Assembly: GCA_965116785.1 (NCBI GenBank)
Contig: OZ220731.1
Span: 434,001 to 498,000, forward strand
Direction: 5' to 3'
From: Bin87 sp965116785
Lineage (GTDB): Bacteria > Chloroflexota > Dehalococcoidia > Lucifugimonadales > UBA3495
Length of the DNA: 64,000 nt
The notes below the pieces were generated by a model, which ran no database searches, was not told where the DNA came from, and saw only the letters and a program-made list of their open reading frames with translations. Made by a program: the position numbers and the translations under genes. Below, in pieces: positions 8,161-16,789 of this stretch. Position 1 is the first letter of the stretch; each line of letters begins with the position of its first letter.

Positions 8161-8529
8161 CTAGTCCGCCAGAGGGATCACCAGGTAGACCCTCTCCTCA
8201 TCGCCGACCACGCGCGTGGTGTGGCCCCGGCCGGTCAGGTCTTCGGCCAGCAGCACGTCACCCGGTCCAACCCGGTAGGTGCTGCCGTCGCTCAGGCCGA
8301 TTTCAGCTTGCCCGGCGAGGGTGACGGTGTACTGTCGCCGGGGCGCGCAGTGAAAGTCGAGGAAGTAGTCGGGGGGAGAGATGCGGATCGTCATGCCGCT
8401 GGTCGCCTGCATGGGAGTGCCCCGACCGTAGGCTCCCTCGGTGTCCAGGAAGTCCTCAAAGGGCGGCTCGTAATGCTCGAGACGGGACTGGCCGTCGGGG
8501 CCGGTGAAAACGCGCACGAACTGGGGCAT
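8161..8529 (-). CDS. Cupin-fold protein
   Basis: A 122-residue single-domain beta-barrel protein. PRRQYTVTLAGQAEIGLSDG and VGPGDVLLAEDLTGRGHTT are the two cupin half-motifs; His in FHCAPRRQ and in GHTT are candidate metal ligands. It has a paralogue at 52498 with the same APRRQY.ITLAGE and GDVL.ADDLTGQGHTT blocks. Start ATG 8529 follows TCTCCAGGAGA on the minus strand. It is upstream of the two MFS genes on the same strand, 98 bases away, so it could be part of their transcript. Small cupins of this type may be dioxygenases, isomerases or sugar-binding regulators; no choice is possible here. Confidence 0.75.
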   Translation of the reverse strand: MPQFVRVFTGPDGQSRLEHYEPPFEDFLDTEGAYGRGTPMQATSGMTIRISPPDYFLDFHCAPRRQYTVTLAGQAEIGLSDGSTYRVGPGDVLLAEDLTGRGHTTRVVGDEERVYLVIPLAD

Positions 8530-8562
8530 CAGAAATCTCCTGGAGAATGCGGATTGCGGCCA

Positions 8563-8568
8563 ATTATA
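8563..8568 (-). promoter_or_regulatory. -10 element for the cupin gene
   Basis: TATAAT followed by TGGCCG on the minus strand, 34 bases upstream of ATG 8529. Confidence 0.5.
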
Positions 8569-8574
8569 CCGGGC

Positions 8575-8907
8575 CTACTCGCCGGGCCGGTCGTCGGTAG
8601 TCGGCCGTTGGGTCACCCACGAGGCGTTGTCGGCTTCCCCTCCAGCTCCCTGGGAGCGGCGCAGGTGTTCCACCACGCGGTTCACCAGCACCGCGCCGAA
8701 AAGGCCGGCAGCGGCTCCCAACGGGAAGGCCAACAGGCCGCCGGTCACACACAGCACGACCAGCACGTGAGGCTCCACGATGGCCCGGTCGTTCAGCTCG
8801 GCGATCCGGGCGAACCGCGAGGCGATGGCCCAGGCAACGTAGCCGCCCGCCGCGCTGCCTACGACGGCCGCGCTGAGGATGTAAAACAGTCTGGTGGGAG
8901 TGAACAT
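8575..8907 (-). CDS. Hypothetical two-helix membrane protein
   Basis: This 110-residue protein has two hydrophobic helices, LFYILSAAVVGSAAGGYVAWAI near the N-terminus and VVLCVTGGLLAFPLGAAAGLFGAVLV in the middle, followed by a polar tail (EHLRRSQGAGGEADN). Both helices contain Gly-rich small-residue patterns suited to helix packing. No family was recognised. Start ATG 8907 (MFTPTRLF) is preferred over the longer frame. The reading frame is well supported by hydrophobicity, less so by any homology. Confidence 0.55.
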   Translation of the reverse strand: MFTPTRLFYILSAAVVGSAAGGYVAWAIASRFARIAELNDRAIVEPHVLVVLCVTGGLLAFPLGAAAGLFGAVLVNRVVEHLRRSQGAGGEADNASWVTQRPTTDDRPGE

Positions 8908-9022
8908 TCGCGCTTTCCCGGTCGCCTCGCAGTTTGTTTGGCGGTTGAAATCCGCGGTAGCAATGCTAGCACAATTGGTAATGTAAATCGCTTGCACGCT
9001 GCCAAGTATTCGTAACCCATCC

Positions 9023-9051
9023 TTGACAGCAAAGCGATATCACCGTTTAAT
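9023..9051 (+). promoter_or_regulatory. Sigma-70-type promoter of the ABC transporter operon
   Basis: A consensus -35 TTGACA (9023-9028), a 17-base spacer and TTTAAT (9046-9051) precede the binding-protein gene by 80 bases. This is the best-matched -35/-10 pair in this part of the window. Confidence 0.7.
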
Positions 9052-9130
9052 CATCCGGCATCCGTAACCGGGCGGCGTTACTGAGATATGCGCCGCCACC
9101 CCTTTCAAAAGGAGGAGGGAAGATATAACA

Positions 9131-10939
9131 ATGGGATTGAAACGGTATTTTAACCTACGGCTGCTGGCCGCATTGGGCCTCGGTGCCGGCCTGATTACCG
9201 CGGTGGCCTGTGGTGGCGCGTCCGAAGCCCCGGCTGCTCCGGCGGCAGCGCCCACAGCGGCCCCGGCCAGTGCCGGATCTGCGGCCCCGACCGCAATGCC
9301 GGAAGCTGCGCAACCCGCCGCCATGGCGGAGGAAACCGGTGGCCATGTGAACCTGCTGGTCACCAACATTGGCAACGGCAAGTTCGACCCGCTACTGACC
9401 GAAGGAGAAGACCTCAAGTTCCAGCGGATCTTCGGGGTCGCCATGGTCGGCGGAGCCGGCGGCAGCGAACTGGTGCCGGCGGTCGCCAAGGATTGGTCGG
9501 TCAGCGAGGACGGCAAGGTCTGGACCTTCACCGTCAACGATGGCTTCATCGAAGCCCATGACGGCAACATCATCTCCCGCGACGACGTTTTCTTCAATCT
9601 CGATTCCCGTCTGGGCGCCGAGGCGCAGGAGTTGCTGGCTTCCACCTATTACGAGCCTCGCGACGTGGCGCTCACCAAGCTGATCGACGGCGTGTCCAAG
9701 GGCCCGGCGGACGACCAGGTGCAGGTCACCTTCAACACGGTTCGCCTCGACTTCTCCTTCAACTGGTCGGAAAATGCCCAGGGCGCCGGCCCCATGATCG
9801 TTCCCGAAGCCACCATGCGTGAACGCGCGGGAGAGACCGGCTTCGAAGGCTATGAGACCGACCCGATCGGAGTCGGTTCCATGCGCGTGACCGATTTCGT
9901 ATTGGAACAGAAGTATTCGTTCGAGAAGTTCGATAACTTCTTCTGGACCACCGAAAACGGATTCTCCGAAGACCGCAGCGTCACCTTTGATACCCTGACC
10001 ATCGAGGTCGTTCCCGAGCCGGCGGGCCGCCTGGCCGCCCTGCGCAGCGGTGACGCCCAGTTGATTGAAGCCAACATCAACATGATCCCCGATATCAACG
10101 GCATCGACGGTGCGTCCATCGCCTGGCAAAAGGAATCCTCCTACAACTGGGTGGTGTACGTGGACTGCTGGGAAGAGTCGCTGTGGTGCTTCCCGGTGGA
10201 AGCCCGGCAGGCGGCAGAGCACGCCATCGACAAGGACGCCATCGTCAACGGGCTGTACTCGCCCGAATCGGTTAACGCCGACAGTTGGGCCCACGTGACC
10301 CCCAACTCCCTGGGCTGGGGCGAGAACCTGAGGCCACGACCGTTTGACCTGGAAAAGTCCAAAGAGCTGCTGAAGTCCATCGGCTATGGTGGAGCCAACG
10401 GCGATGACGGTACCGACGCCAACGGTGATCAGATCTCCTTCACGCTGTACACGTGGGAAGCCGGCGACCTGCCGCTGCTGCCCGACCTGGCGCAGCTTTA
10501 CAAGGACTTCTGGACCGAGTTGGGCTGGGATGTCGACGTAACGGTCGGCGACGCGGCTGCCACCCGCCAGAAGTGGAACAACCGCGAATATCCCGGCGAC
10601 GTTTTGGTGCGTACCAACGAGGGCCGTTACGACGGCACGTCCATCACCCAGGGCGGGTTCCTGAACGAACAGATCGCCTGGCGCGCGGTGGGTAACTGGG
10701 AGAACGAGCCCTGGGCCAGCACCACCACTCCGGTCGTGCAGAAGGGCCTCTCCGACCTGAGCGCGTCGACCCGCGCCGCGTCGTACAATGAGATGTACGA
10801 CTACCTGCAGGACCAGACCCACTGGGGCGACGGGTTCAACACCAACGTACCGTGGGGTCTGGGCGCCGACGTGGCGTCATACGAGCCGTGGAGCCTGGTT
10901 CCCTACGTGACCGCCATCTGGACGCTGAAGCTGAAGTAG
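9131..10939 (+). CDS. ABC transporter substrate-binding lipoprotein, family 5
   Basis: The 602-residue protein starts with a lipoprotein signal, with the acylated Cys at residue 27 (TAVACGG). It is followed by a low-complexity Ala/Pro tether to about residue 75, then a family 5 solute-binding domain of the oligopeptide/dipeptide/nickel type. Supporting stretches are VAKDWSVSEDGKVWTFTVND, typical of the N-terminal lobe, and RQAAEHAIDKDAIVNGLYSP, the conserved helix seen in OppA/DppA homologues. It would be anchored outside the membrane and deliver ligand to the two permeases downstream. Start ATG 9131 follows AAAAGGAGGAGGGA, though spacing to the ATG is long. The ligand could be a peptide or other small organic molecule. 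Confidence 0.9.
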   Translation: MGLKRYFNLRLLAALGLGAGLITAVACGGASEAPAAPAAAPTAAPASAGSAAPTAMPEAAQPAAMAEETGGHVNLLVTNIGNGKFDPLLTEGEDLKFQRIFGVAMVGGAGGSELVPAVAKDWSVSEDGKVWTFTVNDGFIEAHDGNIISRDDVFFNLDSRLGAEAQELLASTYYEPRDVALTKLIDGVSKGPADDQVQVTFNTVRLDFSFNWSENAQGAGPMIVPEATMRERAGETGFEGYETDPIGVGSMRVTDFVLEQKYSFEKFDNFFWTTENGFSEDRSVTFDTLTIEVVPEPAGRLAALRSGDAQLIEANINMIPDINGIDGASIAWQKESSYNWVVYVDCWEESLWCFPVEARQAAEHAIDKDAIVNGLYSPESVNADSWAHVTPNSLGWGENLRPRPFDLEKSKELLKSIGYGGANGDDGTDANGDQISFTLYTWEAGDLPLLPDLAQLYKDFWTELGWDVDVTVGDAAATRQKWNNREYPGDVLVRTNEGRYDGTSITQGGFLNEQIAWRAVGNWENEPWASTTTPVVQKGLSDLSASTRAASYNEMYDYLQDQTHWGDGFNTNVPWGLGADVASYEPWSLVPYVTAIWTLKLK

Positions 10940-10955
10940 GCGCTCACTGGTATTA

Positions 10956-11003
10956 TCGGGCGGCCGGCGTCATCCGCTAATTGGATGGACGTCGGCCACC
11001 CGA
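10956..11003 (+). promoter_or_regulatory. Intergenic hairpin between binding-protein and permease genes
   Basis: An imperfect inverted repeat (TCGGGCGGCCGGCGTCATCC versus GGATGGACGTCGGCCACCCGA) fills most of the 96-base gap. No T-run follows. Such hairpins after binding-protein genes often stabilise the upstream message or reduce read-through; that role here is inference. Confidence 0.45.
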
Positions 11004-11035
11004 CTATTATCGTTCTGTTTTAGGATTAGCGGGCT

Positions 11036-12001
11036 ATGACGACATACATCGTGCGACGCATCGGCGAAGGGCTGGTCACATTGATCGCGCTCAGTTTCGT
11101 CGTGTTCGGCAGCGTCCACCTCACCGGCGACCCGGCGCGGTTCCTGCTGCCGATTTCTGCCGAGCACGACGAGTCAGTCTACGAAGCGCAGAAGGCCGCC
11201 TATGGACTGGACAAACCGTTCATCGTCCAGTACTGGAACTTCCTGATCAAGGCCGTACGCCTGGACTTCGGCCAATCGTTCACCGCCCGGCGCCCGGTGC
11301 AGGAGATTCTGCTGGAGCGGATACCGGCCACGGTACATCTGGCGATAGCTGGCACCATTCTGGCCATTGGCATCGGCGTGCCGCTGGGGATCATCTCCGC
11401 TGTCAAACGAGACACGATTCTCGACAAGATATGCAAAGCCTTCGCGATATTCGGCATGGCGGCGCCTCAATTCTGGGTGGCCATAATGCTGATCATCGTG
11501 TTCGCGGGTTATTGGGGGATATTGCCGGCATTCGGCAGAGGAGACGTGACCGGGTGGTTCCCCACCTGGTCGCAAATTCCCAATATGCTGCTGCATCTGA
11601 TCCTTCCGGCCTCGGTGCTGGCGTTGGCCATCATTGCGGCGATAATGCGCCTTGCCCGCTCCGCCATGCTGGAAGTCCTGGACAGTGATTACGTCAAATT
11701 CGCCCAGGTCAAGGGAATGAGCGACCGGGTAGTCATCTGGAAACACGCGGCCCGCAATGCGCTGATTCCGGTCATCACTTTCGGCGGGATCAGCTTGGCT
11801 GGCCTGCTCAACGGCTCGGTGGTCGTCGAGGTGGTGTTTGCGTGGCCGGGCGTTGGTTTGATGCTGCTGGAGGGCGTGCTCTCCAACAACTTCCCGCAGG
11901 TTGAGGGAGCCATCATGGTTTCCGGCGCGGCCTACATCCTGACCGCGCTGGTCGTCGACATTCTCTACGGTTACGCCGACCCTCGGGTTCGGATGAACTA
12001 G
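11036..12001 (+). CDS. ABC transporter permease, DppB/OppB type
   Basis: This 321-residue inner-membrane permease begins TYIVRRIGEGLVTLIALSFVVFG, the usual first helix of DppB proteins, and ends with the conserved VVVEVVFAWPGVGLMLLEGV segment followed by a YADPRVR tail. The cytoplasmic EAA-type loop is visible around DYVKFAQVKGMSDRVVIWKHAARNALIP, which contacts the ATPase. It pairs with the permease 24 bases downstream. No ATP-binding subunits are encoded in the window, so they must lie elsewhere or be shared with another transporter. Confidence 0.93.
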   Translation: MTTYIVRRIGEGLVTLIALSFVVFGSVHLTGDPARFLLPISAEHDESVYEAQKAAYGLDKPFIVQYWNFLIKAVRLDFGQSFTARRPVQEILLERIPATVHLAIAGTILAIGIGVPLGIISAVKRDTILDKICKAFAIFGMAAPQFWVAIMLIIVFAGYWGILPAFGRGDVTGWFPTWSQIPNMLLHLILPASVLALAIIAAIMRLARSAMLEVLDSDYVKFAQVKGMSDRVVIWKHAARNALIPVITFGGISLAGLLNGSVVVEVVFAWPGVGLMLLEGVLSNNFPQVEGAIMVSGAAYILTALVVDILYGYADPRVRMN

Positions 12002-12025
12002 CGATTCTCCATCGGGAGGCCGAGT

Positions 12026-12910
12026 TTGGCTGCAGAAAATCCGGCCCTGGTTCTCGACGAACGCGCTCCCGTGTCCCTGGGGCAGCGGATCAAGGAAGCG
12101 CGGCTGCCCTGGGTTCCCATAGCAATCCTGCTCGTCATCGTATTCTGCGCGGCGTTTGCCAACCTGGTTGCGCCCCACGACCCGCGCGCCAACGACGTGC
12201 GCAACAAGCTGCAGCCTCCATTCGCCAGTTCGGAGCATATCCTGGGCACCGATCGATTGGGCAAGGACATGCTCAGCCGCCTGATCTTTGGCGCGCGGAC
12301 CATGCTCCAGGTGACTGCTCCGTCGATCGTGGTGGCAATTCTCGCCGGTACCATAGTCGGGCTCGTGTCCGGGTATTCCGGCCGGTGGGCGGACTCGATC
12401 CTGATGCGCATCACCGACGCGGTATTGGGCTTCCCATCAATCCTGGTCGCGCTGTTGATCGTCACATACTTGGGTACCGGCGTATGGAACGTCATGATCG
12501 CCATCGCGGCGACGCAATGGGCGCGGTTCGCGCGCATGATTCGCGGTGAAGTACTCGCCATACGCGACCGTGACTTCGTGGTTCTGGCCCAGATTTATGG
12601 GGTCTCACCGGGGATGATCGTGTACCGCCATCTGTTCCCCAACGTCATCAACACCCTGATGGTGCTGACCAGCGTAAGCATTGGCCAGGTAATCCTGCTG
12701 GAAGCCTCGCTGAGCTTCCTGGGGTTGGGGTTGGCCCCCGGTGATCCGGCTTGGGGCATCCTGGTGGCGGAGGGGCGCGAGTTCCTGACGCAGGCGTGGT
12801 GGATCGCGTTGTTCCCGGGCCTGGTGATCACCGTGGTGGTGATGGCGTTCAACTTCTTCGGCGACTGGCTGCGCGACTACCTCGACCCCAGGCTGCGGCG
12901 GGCCGGCTAA
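12026..12910 (+). CDS. ABC transporter permease, DppC/OppC type
   Basis: The 294-residue protein is the second permease. It has the typical AFANLVAPHDPRA periplasmic loop after helix 1, HILGTDRLGKDMLSRLIFGAR, which is diagnostic of DppC, the EAA-like loop REVLAIRDRDFVVLAQIYGV region, and LSFLGLGLAPGDPAWG near the end. The C-terminus is DWLRDYLDPRLRR. Start is TTG 12026 with GGGAGG six bases upstream. With the preceding genes it forms binding protein, permease, permease; the ATPases are missing. Confidence 0.93.
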   Translation: MAAENPALVLDERAPVSLGQRIKEARLPWVPIAILLVIVFCAAFANLVAPHDPRANDVRNKLQPPFASSEHILGTDRLGKDMLSRLIFGARTMLQVTAPSIVVAILAGTIVGLVSGYSGRWADSILMRITDAVLGFPSILVALLIVTYLGTGVWNVMIAIAATQWARFARMIRGEVLAIRDRDFVVLAQIYGVSPGMIVYRHLFPNVINTLMVLTSVSIGQVILLEASLSFLGLGLAPGDPAWGILVAEGREFLTQAWWIALFPGLVITVVVMAFNFFGDWLRDYLDPRLRRAG

Positions 12911-13203
12911 CCGGTCTGCACACGCACCTGCGCTGTTAGCGACCGCGCCCGTCCGTCGTTCGGAAACGCTTCTCGGTTCACGGCTGGCGCCGGCATGATG
13001 GGCCCCGGCGTAGTCGGAACACGGGATGCTGGGCCCGACCCCCTGCGGGGTCCCCACCCGACGCCGGACCGCCGGCGGGGCCTTCGTGTGGACAACCCCG
13101 AACGGGCGGTGCTACCATTTTTCAAAAGCATGCCAACAGTCGACGCGTCGCCGGATGAGGTTGAGCAAATGGCCTCGCTGGCGGCGATTTATGGGACGGT
13201 ACG
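12911..13203 (+). other. Intergenic region upstream of valS
   Basis: About 290 bases without a convincing gene. It contains several GC-rich short inverted repeats, for example GACCCCCTGCGGGGTC near 13038-13053. I looked for a T-box leader before valS; no T-box AGGGTGG core was found and no specifier loop could be defined. A promoter for valS is probably within it but I cannot place it. Confidence 0.4.
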
Positions 13204-15921
13204 ATGACTGCCTCCGCTTCCGCGATGCCCCGCGCCTACGATGCTGCCTCGGTCGAACAGCGCATCTATCAGACCTGGTGGGACGCCGGATACTTCGTAC
13301 CGCGCATCGATCCCGACCGCCAACCTTTCTGTGTGGTCATGCCCCCGCCCAACGTCACGGGGGAGTTGCACTTGGGCCATGCCCTCACGGCCAGCCTCCA
13401 GGACTCATTGGCCCGCTGGCACCGGATGCGCGGCGACCCCACCCTGTGGTTGCCCGGCAAGGACCATGCGGGGATCGCCACCCAATGGGTGGTGGAGCGC
13501 AACCTGGCCGCCGAAGGCACGACCCGGCACGATCTGGGCCGGGAAAAGTTCGAAGAACGCGTTTGGGAATGGGTGCGCCTCTACGGGAACACCATAGATG
13601 AGCAGCACCGCCGACTGGGAGCCTCCTGCGACTGGTCCCGCCTCCGGTTCACCCTGGATCCCGGCCCGGTCCACGCCGTGCGCACCACGTTCGTCAACCT
13701 GTTCAACAAGGGCTTGATCTATCGCCACGAGCGGATCATCAACTGGTGCCCCCGTTGCGCCACCGCCCTTTCTGATCTCGAGGTCGATTACGAGGAGCAG
13801 GACGGCAAGCTGTACCGCATCCACTACCCGTCGGTGGACAATCCAGCCGATGGCGTCACCGTGGCCACCACCCGACCCGAGTCCATGCTGGGTGATACGG
13901 GCGTAGCCGTTCATCCCGATGACGAGCGGTACCGCGACAAGATCGGTGGCATGGTCACCCTTCCCATAGTGGGCCGGCAGATCCCGGTTGTGGGCGACAC
14001 CGCCATCGAGATGGAGTTCGGGACCGGGGCGCTGAAGGTGACCCCCGGACATGACATCGTCGACTTCGAAATCGGCGAACGACATAACCTTCCCATAGTC
14101 ACCGTCATCGGTTTCGACGGCTGCATGAACGGCGAGGCCGGCGCCAAGTACGCCGGGATGGAGCGCTTCGCCGCCCGCGCCGCCGTGGTCGAGGAACTCG
14201 AGGCCATCGGGGCGCTGGAAGGAGTGGAAGACTACCACCACTCGGTGGGCCATTGCCAACGCTGTAACGAGGTGGTGGAACCGCTCATCAGCCTGCAGTG
14301 GTTCCTGAACGTCGGCAAGCATGACCAACCGGGGACGATTGCCGGCAATGCCTACACCGCAGTGGTCGATCGGGATATCGAGATCGTGCCGGATCGGTTC
14401 TCTCGGGTTTACCTCAACTGGCTGGAAAACATTCGGGACTGGTGCATCAGTCGGCAACTCTGGTGGGGACATCGCATCCCGGTCTGGTACTGCGCTACGT
14501 GCGGCGGTCACTCCGCCCACATCGACGATCCGTCGGCGTGTCCGAAATGTGGCAGCGCCGATATCGAGCAGGAAAGCGATGTGCTGGATACCTGGTTCAG
14601 CAGCGGCCTGTGGCCACATTCGACCCTGGGATGGCCGGATGCCGACGCGGCGGACCTCGATTACTTCTACCCCAACTCGGTGCTGGAAACGGGATACGAC
14701 ATCCTGTTCTTCTGGGTCGCGCGCATGATCATGCTGGGCATTGAAAACACGGGCGATGTCCCGTTCCGCTCGGTGTACCTGCACGGCATGGTCCTCGACG
14801 CCGAAGGCCAGAAGATGAGCAAGACCCGGGGCAACACTCTGGACCCGCTGGACCTGCTGGAGCAGTACGGCACCGACGCGCTCCGTTTCGCGCTGACCAC
14901 CGGCACCGCTCCCGGGAACAACCTGCGGCTCGGTGACGAAAAGCTGGAATCGGCCCGCAATTTCGCCAACAAGATCTGGAACGCCGCGCGTTACGTGATC
15001 AGCGTGGTCGAAACCAGGGCGGCTGTCGGTCACGGTGAATTGGGGGACTGGTACCAACTGTCCGATCCCAAGCATCGTGAGGACCGTTGGATCATCAGTC
15101 GACTGGATGATCTCACCGTGACCGTGAATCAAGGGCTGGCAGCGTTCGAATTGGGCGAGGCCCAGCAGAAGATTTACGATTTCGCGTGGAACGATTTCTG
15201 TGATTGGTATATCGAGATGGCCAAGGTGCGGCTCAGGGTTGCCGGCACGGACGACGCCACCGCGGCTGCAACCACCTTGGTTCACGTGTTGGAGCGCCTG
15301 CTTCGCCTCCTGCACCCGTTCATGCCCTTCGTAACCGAGGAGATCTGGCAGAACCTCACCGAGCGGGTCGCCGTGCCCGACGGCGGACTCGCTGCGTCCA
15401 TCATGGTGTGCCCGTATCCCGAGGTGGGTACGCCGCGCGCGGCGCCCGATGCCGAGGCGGACGTCGAAATCGTGATGCAGACCGTGCGCGCGGTGCGCAA
15501 CATGCGCGCCCAACTGCGCATCCCGGCAGGTCAAAAACTGGAGGCTACAATTGAAACCAACGGCATGCGGGCTGTCGTAGAGGAGGCGAAGGAGGTCATC
15601 TGCGCGTTGGCTCGTGTCGAACCGTTACGGGTGTTGAGCGCAGGCGATGCGGATACCACGTCAGGCGTGAGCCTGGTAGTGAATCCGCTGGTCGTGCGTT
15701 TGCCCCTCCAAGGCGTCGACCTGCAGGCTGAATCAGACCGCCTGCACCGCGAGTTGGAATCCAAGCGCCAGGACGAAACACGCAAAGAACAGCTGCTGGC
15801 GAATCCCAACTTCGTTTCCAAAGCCCGCGCTGAGGTAGTCGAGAACGAACGTCAACGCCTGCGCTCGCTCACCGAGGAGCGCCAGCGCATTGAAGACATA
15901 ATCGCCCAGCTGGGTGTGTAG
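13204..15921 (+). CDS. valS: Valine--tRNA ligase
   Basis: The 905-residue class I synthetase charges tRNA-Val in the cytoplasm. The HIGH-type motif is PPPNVTGELHLGHAL (about residues 42-56), and KMSKTRGN forms the KMSKS loop (about 538). The editing domain carries the TTRPESMLGDTGVAVHPDDE block. Cys pairs in CPRC, CQRC and CATCGG...CPKCG suggest structural zinc sites. The C-terminal coiled coil (ESDRLHRELESKRQDE to the end) is the tRNA-binding arm typical of ValRS. Length agrees with the family. ATG 13204 is the only start that gives a normal N-terminus (AYDAASVEQRIYQTWWDAGYF). Confidence 0.98.
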   Translation: MTASASAMPRAYDAASVEQRIYQTWWDAGYFVPRIDPDRQPFCVVMPPPNVTGELHLGHALTASLQDSLARWHRMRGDPTLWLPGKDHAGIATQWVVERNLAAEGTTRHDLGREKFEERVWEWVRLYGNTIDEQHRRLGASCDWSRLRFTLDPGPVHAVRTTFVNLFNKGLIYRHERIINWCPRCATALSDLEVDYEEQDGKLYRIHYPSVDNPADGVTVATTRPESMLGDTGVAVHPDDERYRDKIGGMVTLPIVGRQIPVVGDTAIEMEFGTGALKVTPGHDIVDFEIGERHNLPIVTVIGFDGCMNGEAGAKYAGMERFAARAAVVEELEAIGALEGVEDYHHSVGHCQRCNEVVEPLISLQWFLNVGKHDQPGTIAGNAYTAVVDRDIEIVPDRFSRVYLNWLENIRDWCISRQLWWGHRIPVWYCATCGGHSAHIDDPSACPKCGSADIEQESDVLDTWFSSGLWPHSTLGWPDADAADLDYFYPNSVLETGYDILFFWVARMIMLGIENTGDVPFRSVYLHGMVLDAEGQKMSKTRGNTLDPLDLLEQYGTDALRFALTTGTAPGNNLRLGDEKLESARNFANKIWNAARYVISVVETRAAVGHGELGDWYQLSDPKHREDRWIISRLDDLTVTVNQGLAAFELGEAQQKIYDFAWNDFCDWYIEMAKVRLRVAGTDDATAAATTLVHVLERLLRLLHPFMPFVTEEIWQNLTERVAVPDGGLAASIMVCPYPEVGTPRAAPDAEADVEIVMQTVRAVRNMRAQLRIPAGQKLEATIETNGMRAVVEEAKEVICALARVEPLRVLSAGDADTTSGVSLVVNPLVVRLPLQGVDLQAESDRLHRELESKRQDETRKEQLLANPNFVSKARAEVVENERQRLRSLTEERQRIEDIIAQLGV

Positions 15922-16025
15922 CCCAAGATTGCCATAATCTGCACGCGACACTTGGGGCACCCGGGGTATCAAACTGTCACAATGTGTGCTGTTGACCTAT
16001 ATCGCCCTTGAGCAGGAGTCCCTAG

Positions 16026-16676
16026 ATGTCGCGCCACATCGCCCGTTTTTCGATAATAGGTGTAATCGCCGTACTTGTCCTCGCCGCCACCACCGGGTGC
16101 TTCTTCGGAGGTGGAGAAGAACCGGAACCCACCCCGACTCCGGACCTTGCGGCCACCATCGCCGCGGCAGTCGCCGCCGCGGTTCCCACTGAAACTCCCA
16201 TACCTCCGACCATTACGCCGGAGCCGCCCACTCCCGAACCTACGCCTGACCTGGCCGCCACGGTGACGGCCATGCTCGCGGCTGCCGAGGCGGCGCGCCC
16301 AACGGCCGCTCCCCCGCCGACGGCGACACCTTTGCCCACAGCCACTCCGGAGCCGACTGCCACGCCGGCGCCGACTGCGGCTCCAACGGCCACTCCCGTA
16401 GGTAACCCGGCCAGCCAAATACCATGCATCGTGGTTGGTGTCGTCACCGATGGTGGCCAACCGGTCAACAATGCACCCGTATACGCCATCAGCCAGGACG
16501 GCAACAACCGCGTCGTCGCGGATGCTAGGTCCAACCGGGAAGGCACGTACCAGCTCGCCATCACCGAGTTCGATCAGGTTTTCGACCTCTTTATCGGCGC
16601 CGACGACACCAGAGTCGATACGCCGAGGACATTCACCGGCTGCCGCGAAATCCGCGACTTGCGAGTGCCGAACTAG
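16026..16676 (+). CDS. Pro/Thr-rich lipoprotein with carboxypeptidase-regulatory-like domain
   Basis: A 216-residue secreted lipoprotein: signal helix FSIIGVIAVLVLAATTG, lipobox Cys at residue 25. Residues about 30-135 are low-complexity Pro/Thr/Ala, with two copies of a P.PTPDLAATI/VTAMLAA unit separated by PT-rich linkers. The last 75 residues (IPCIVVGVVTDGGQPVNNAP onwards) look like a small beta-sandwich of the carboxypeptidase regulatory type, often used for binding at the cell surface. A similar motif, TVDLQATIDAAL, occurs in the lipoprotein at 44436, so this PDLAAT block may be a lineage-specific surface tether. No enzyme function can be stated. Confidence 0.75.
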   Translation: MSRHIARFSIIGVIAVLVLAATTGCFFGGGEEPEPTPTPDLAATIAAAVAAAVPTETPIPPTITPEPPTPEPTPDLAATVTAMLAAAEAARPTAAPPPTATPLPTATPEPTATPAPTAAPTATPVGNPASQIPCIVVGVVTDGGQPVNNAPVYAISQDGNNRVVADARSNREGTYQLAITEFDQVFDLFIGADDTRVDTPRTFTGCREIRDLRVPN

Positions 16677-16696
16677 CGCCCGGCGATGCACATTTG

Positions 16697-16728
16697 GCCC
16701 CGAAGGTTCATAGCCTTCGGGGCTTTTT
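16697..16728 (+). terminator. Rho-independent terminator after the lipoprotein gene
   Basis: Stem CCCCGAAGG / CCTTCGGGG with loop TTCATAG, followed by CTTTTTG, 21 bases after the stop at 16676. Confidence 0.85.
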
Positions 16729-16737
16729 GCTGTCTGG

Positions 16738-16743
16738 TAGAAT
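16738..16743 (+). promoter_or_regulatory. -10 element for aroE
   Basis: TAGAAT followed by GTCGCGC, 47 bases before the aroE ATG and just after the terminator of the previous gene. Confidence 0.4.
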
Positions 16744-16789
16744 GTCGCGCATTGGGCGCGGAATAACACCGTGTCAGCCACCGCTCGTC

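Noticed and set aside
12911..13203. T-box or other riboswitch before valS
   Set aside because: No T-box core sequence or specifier loop could be found; only generic GC-rich hairpins are present.
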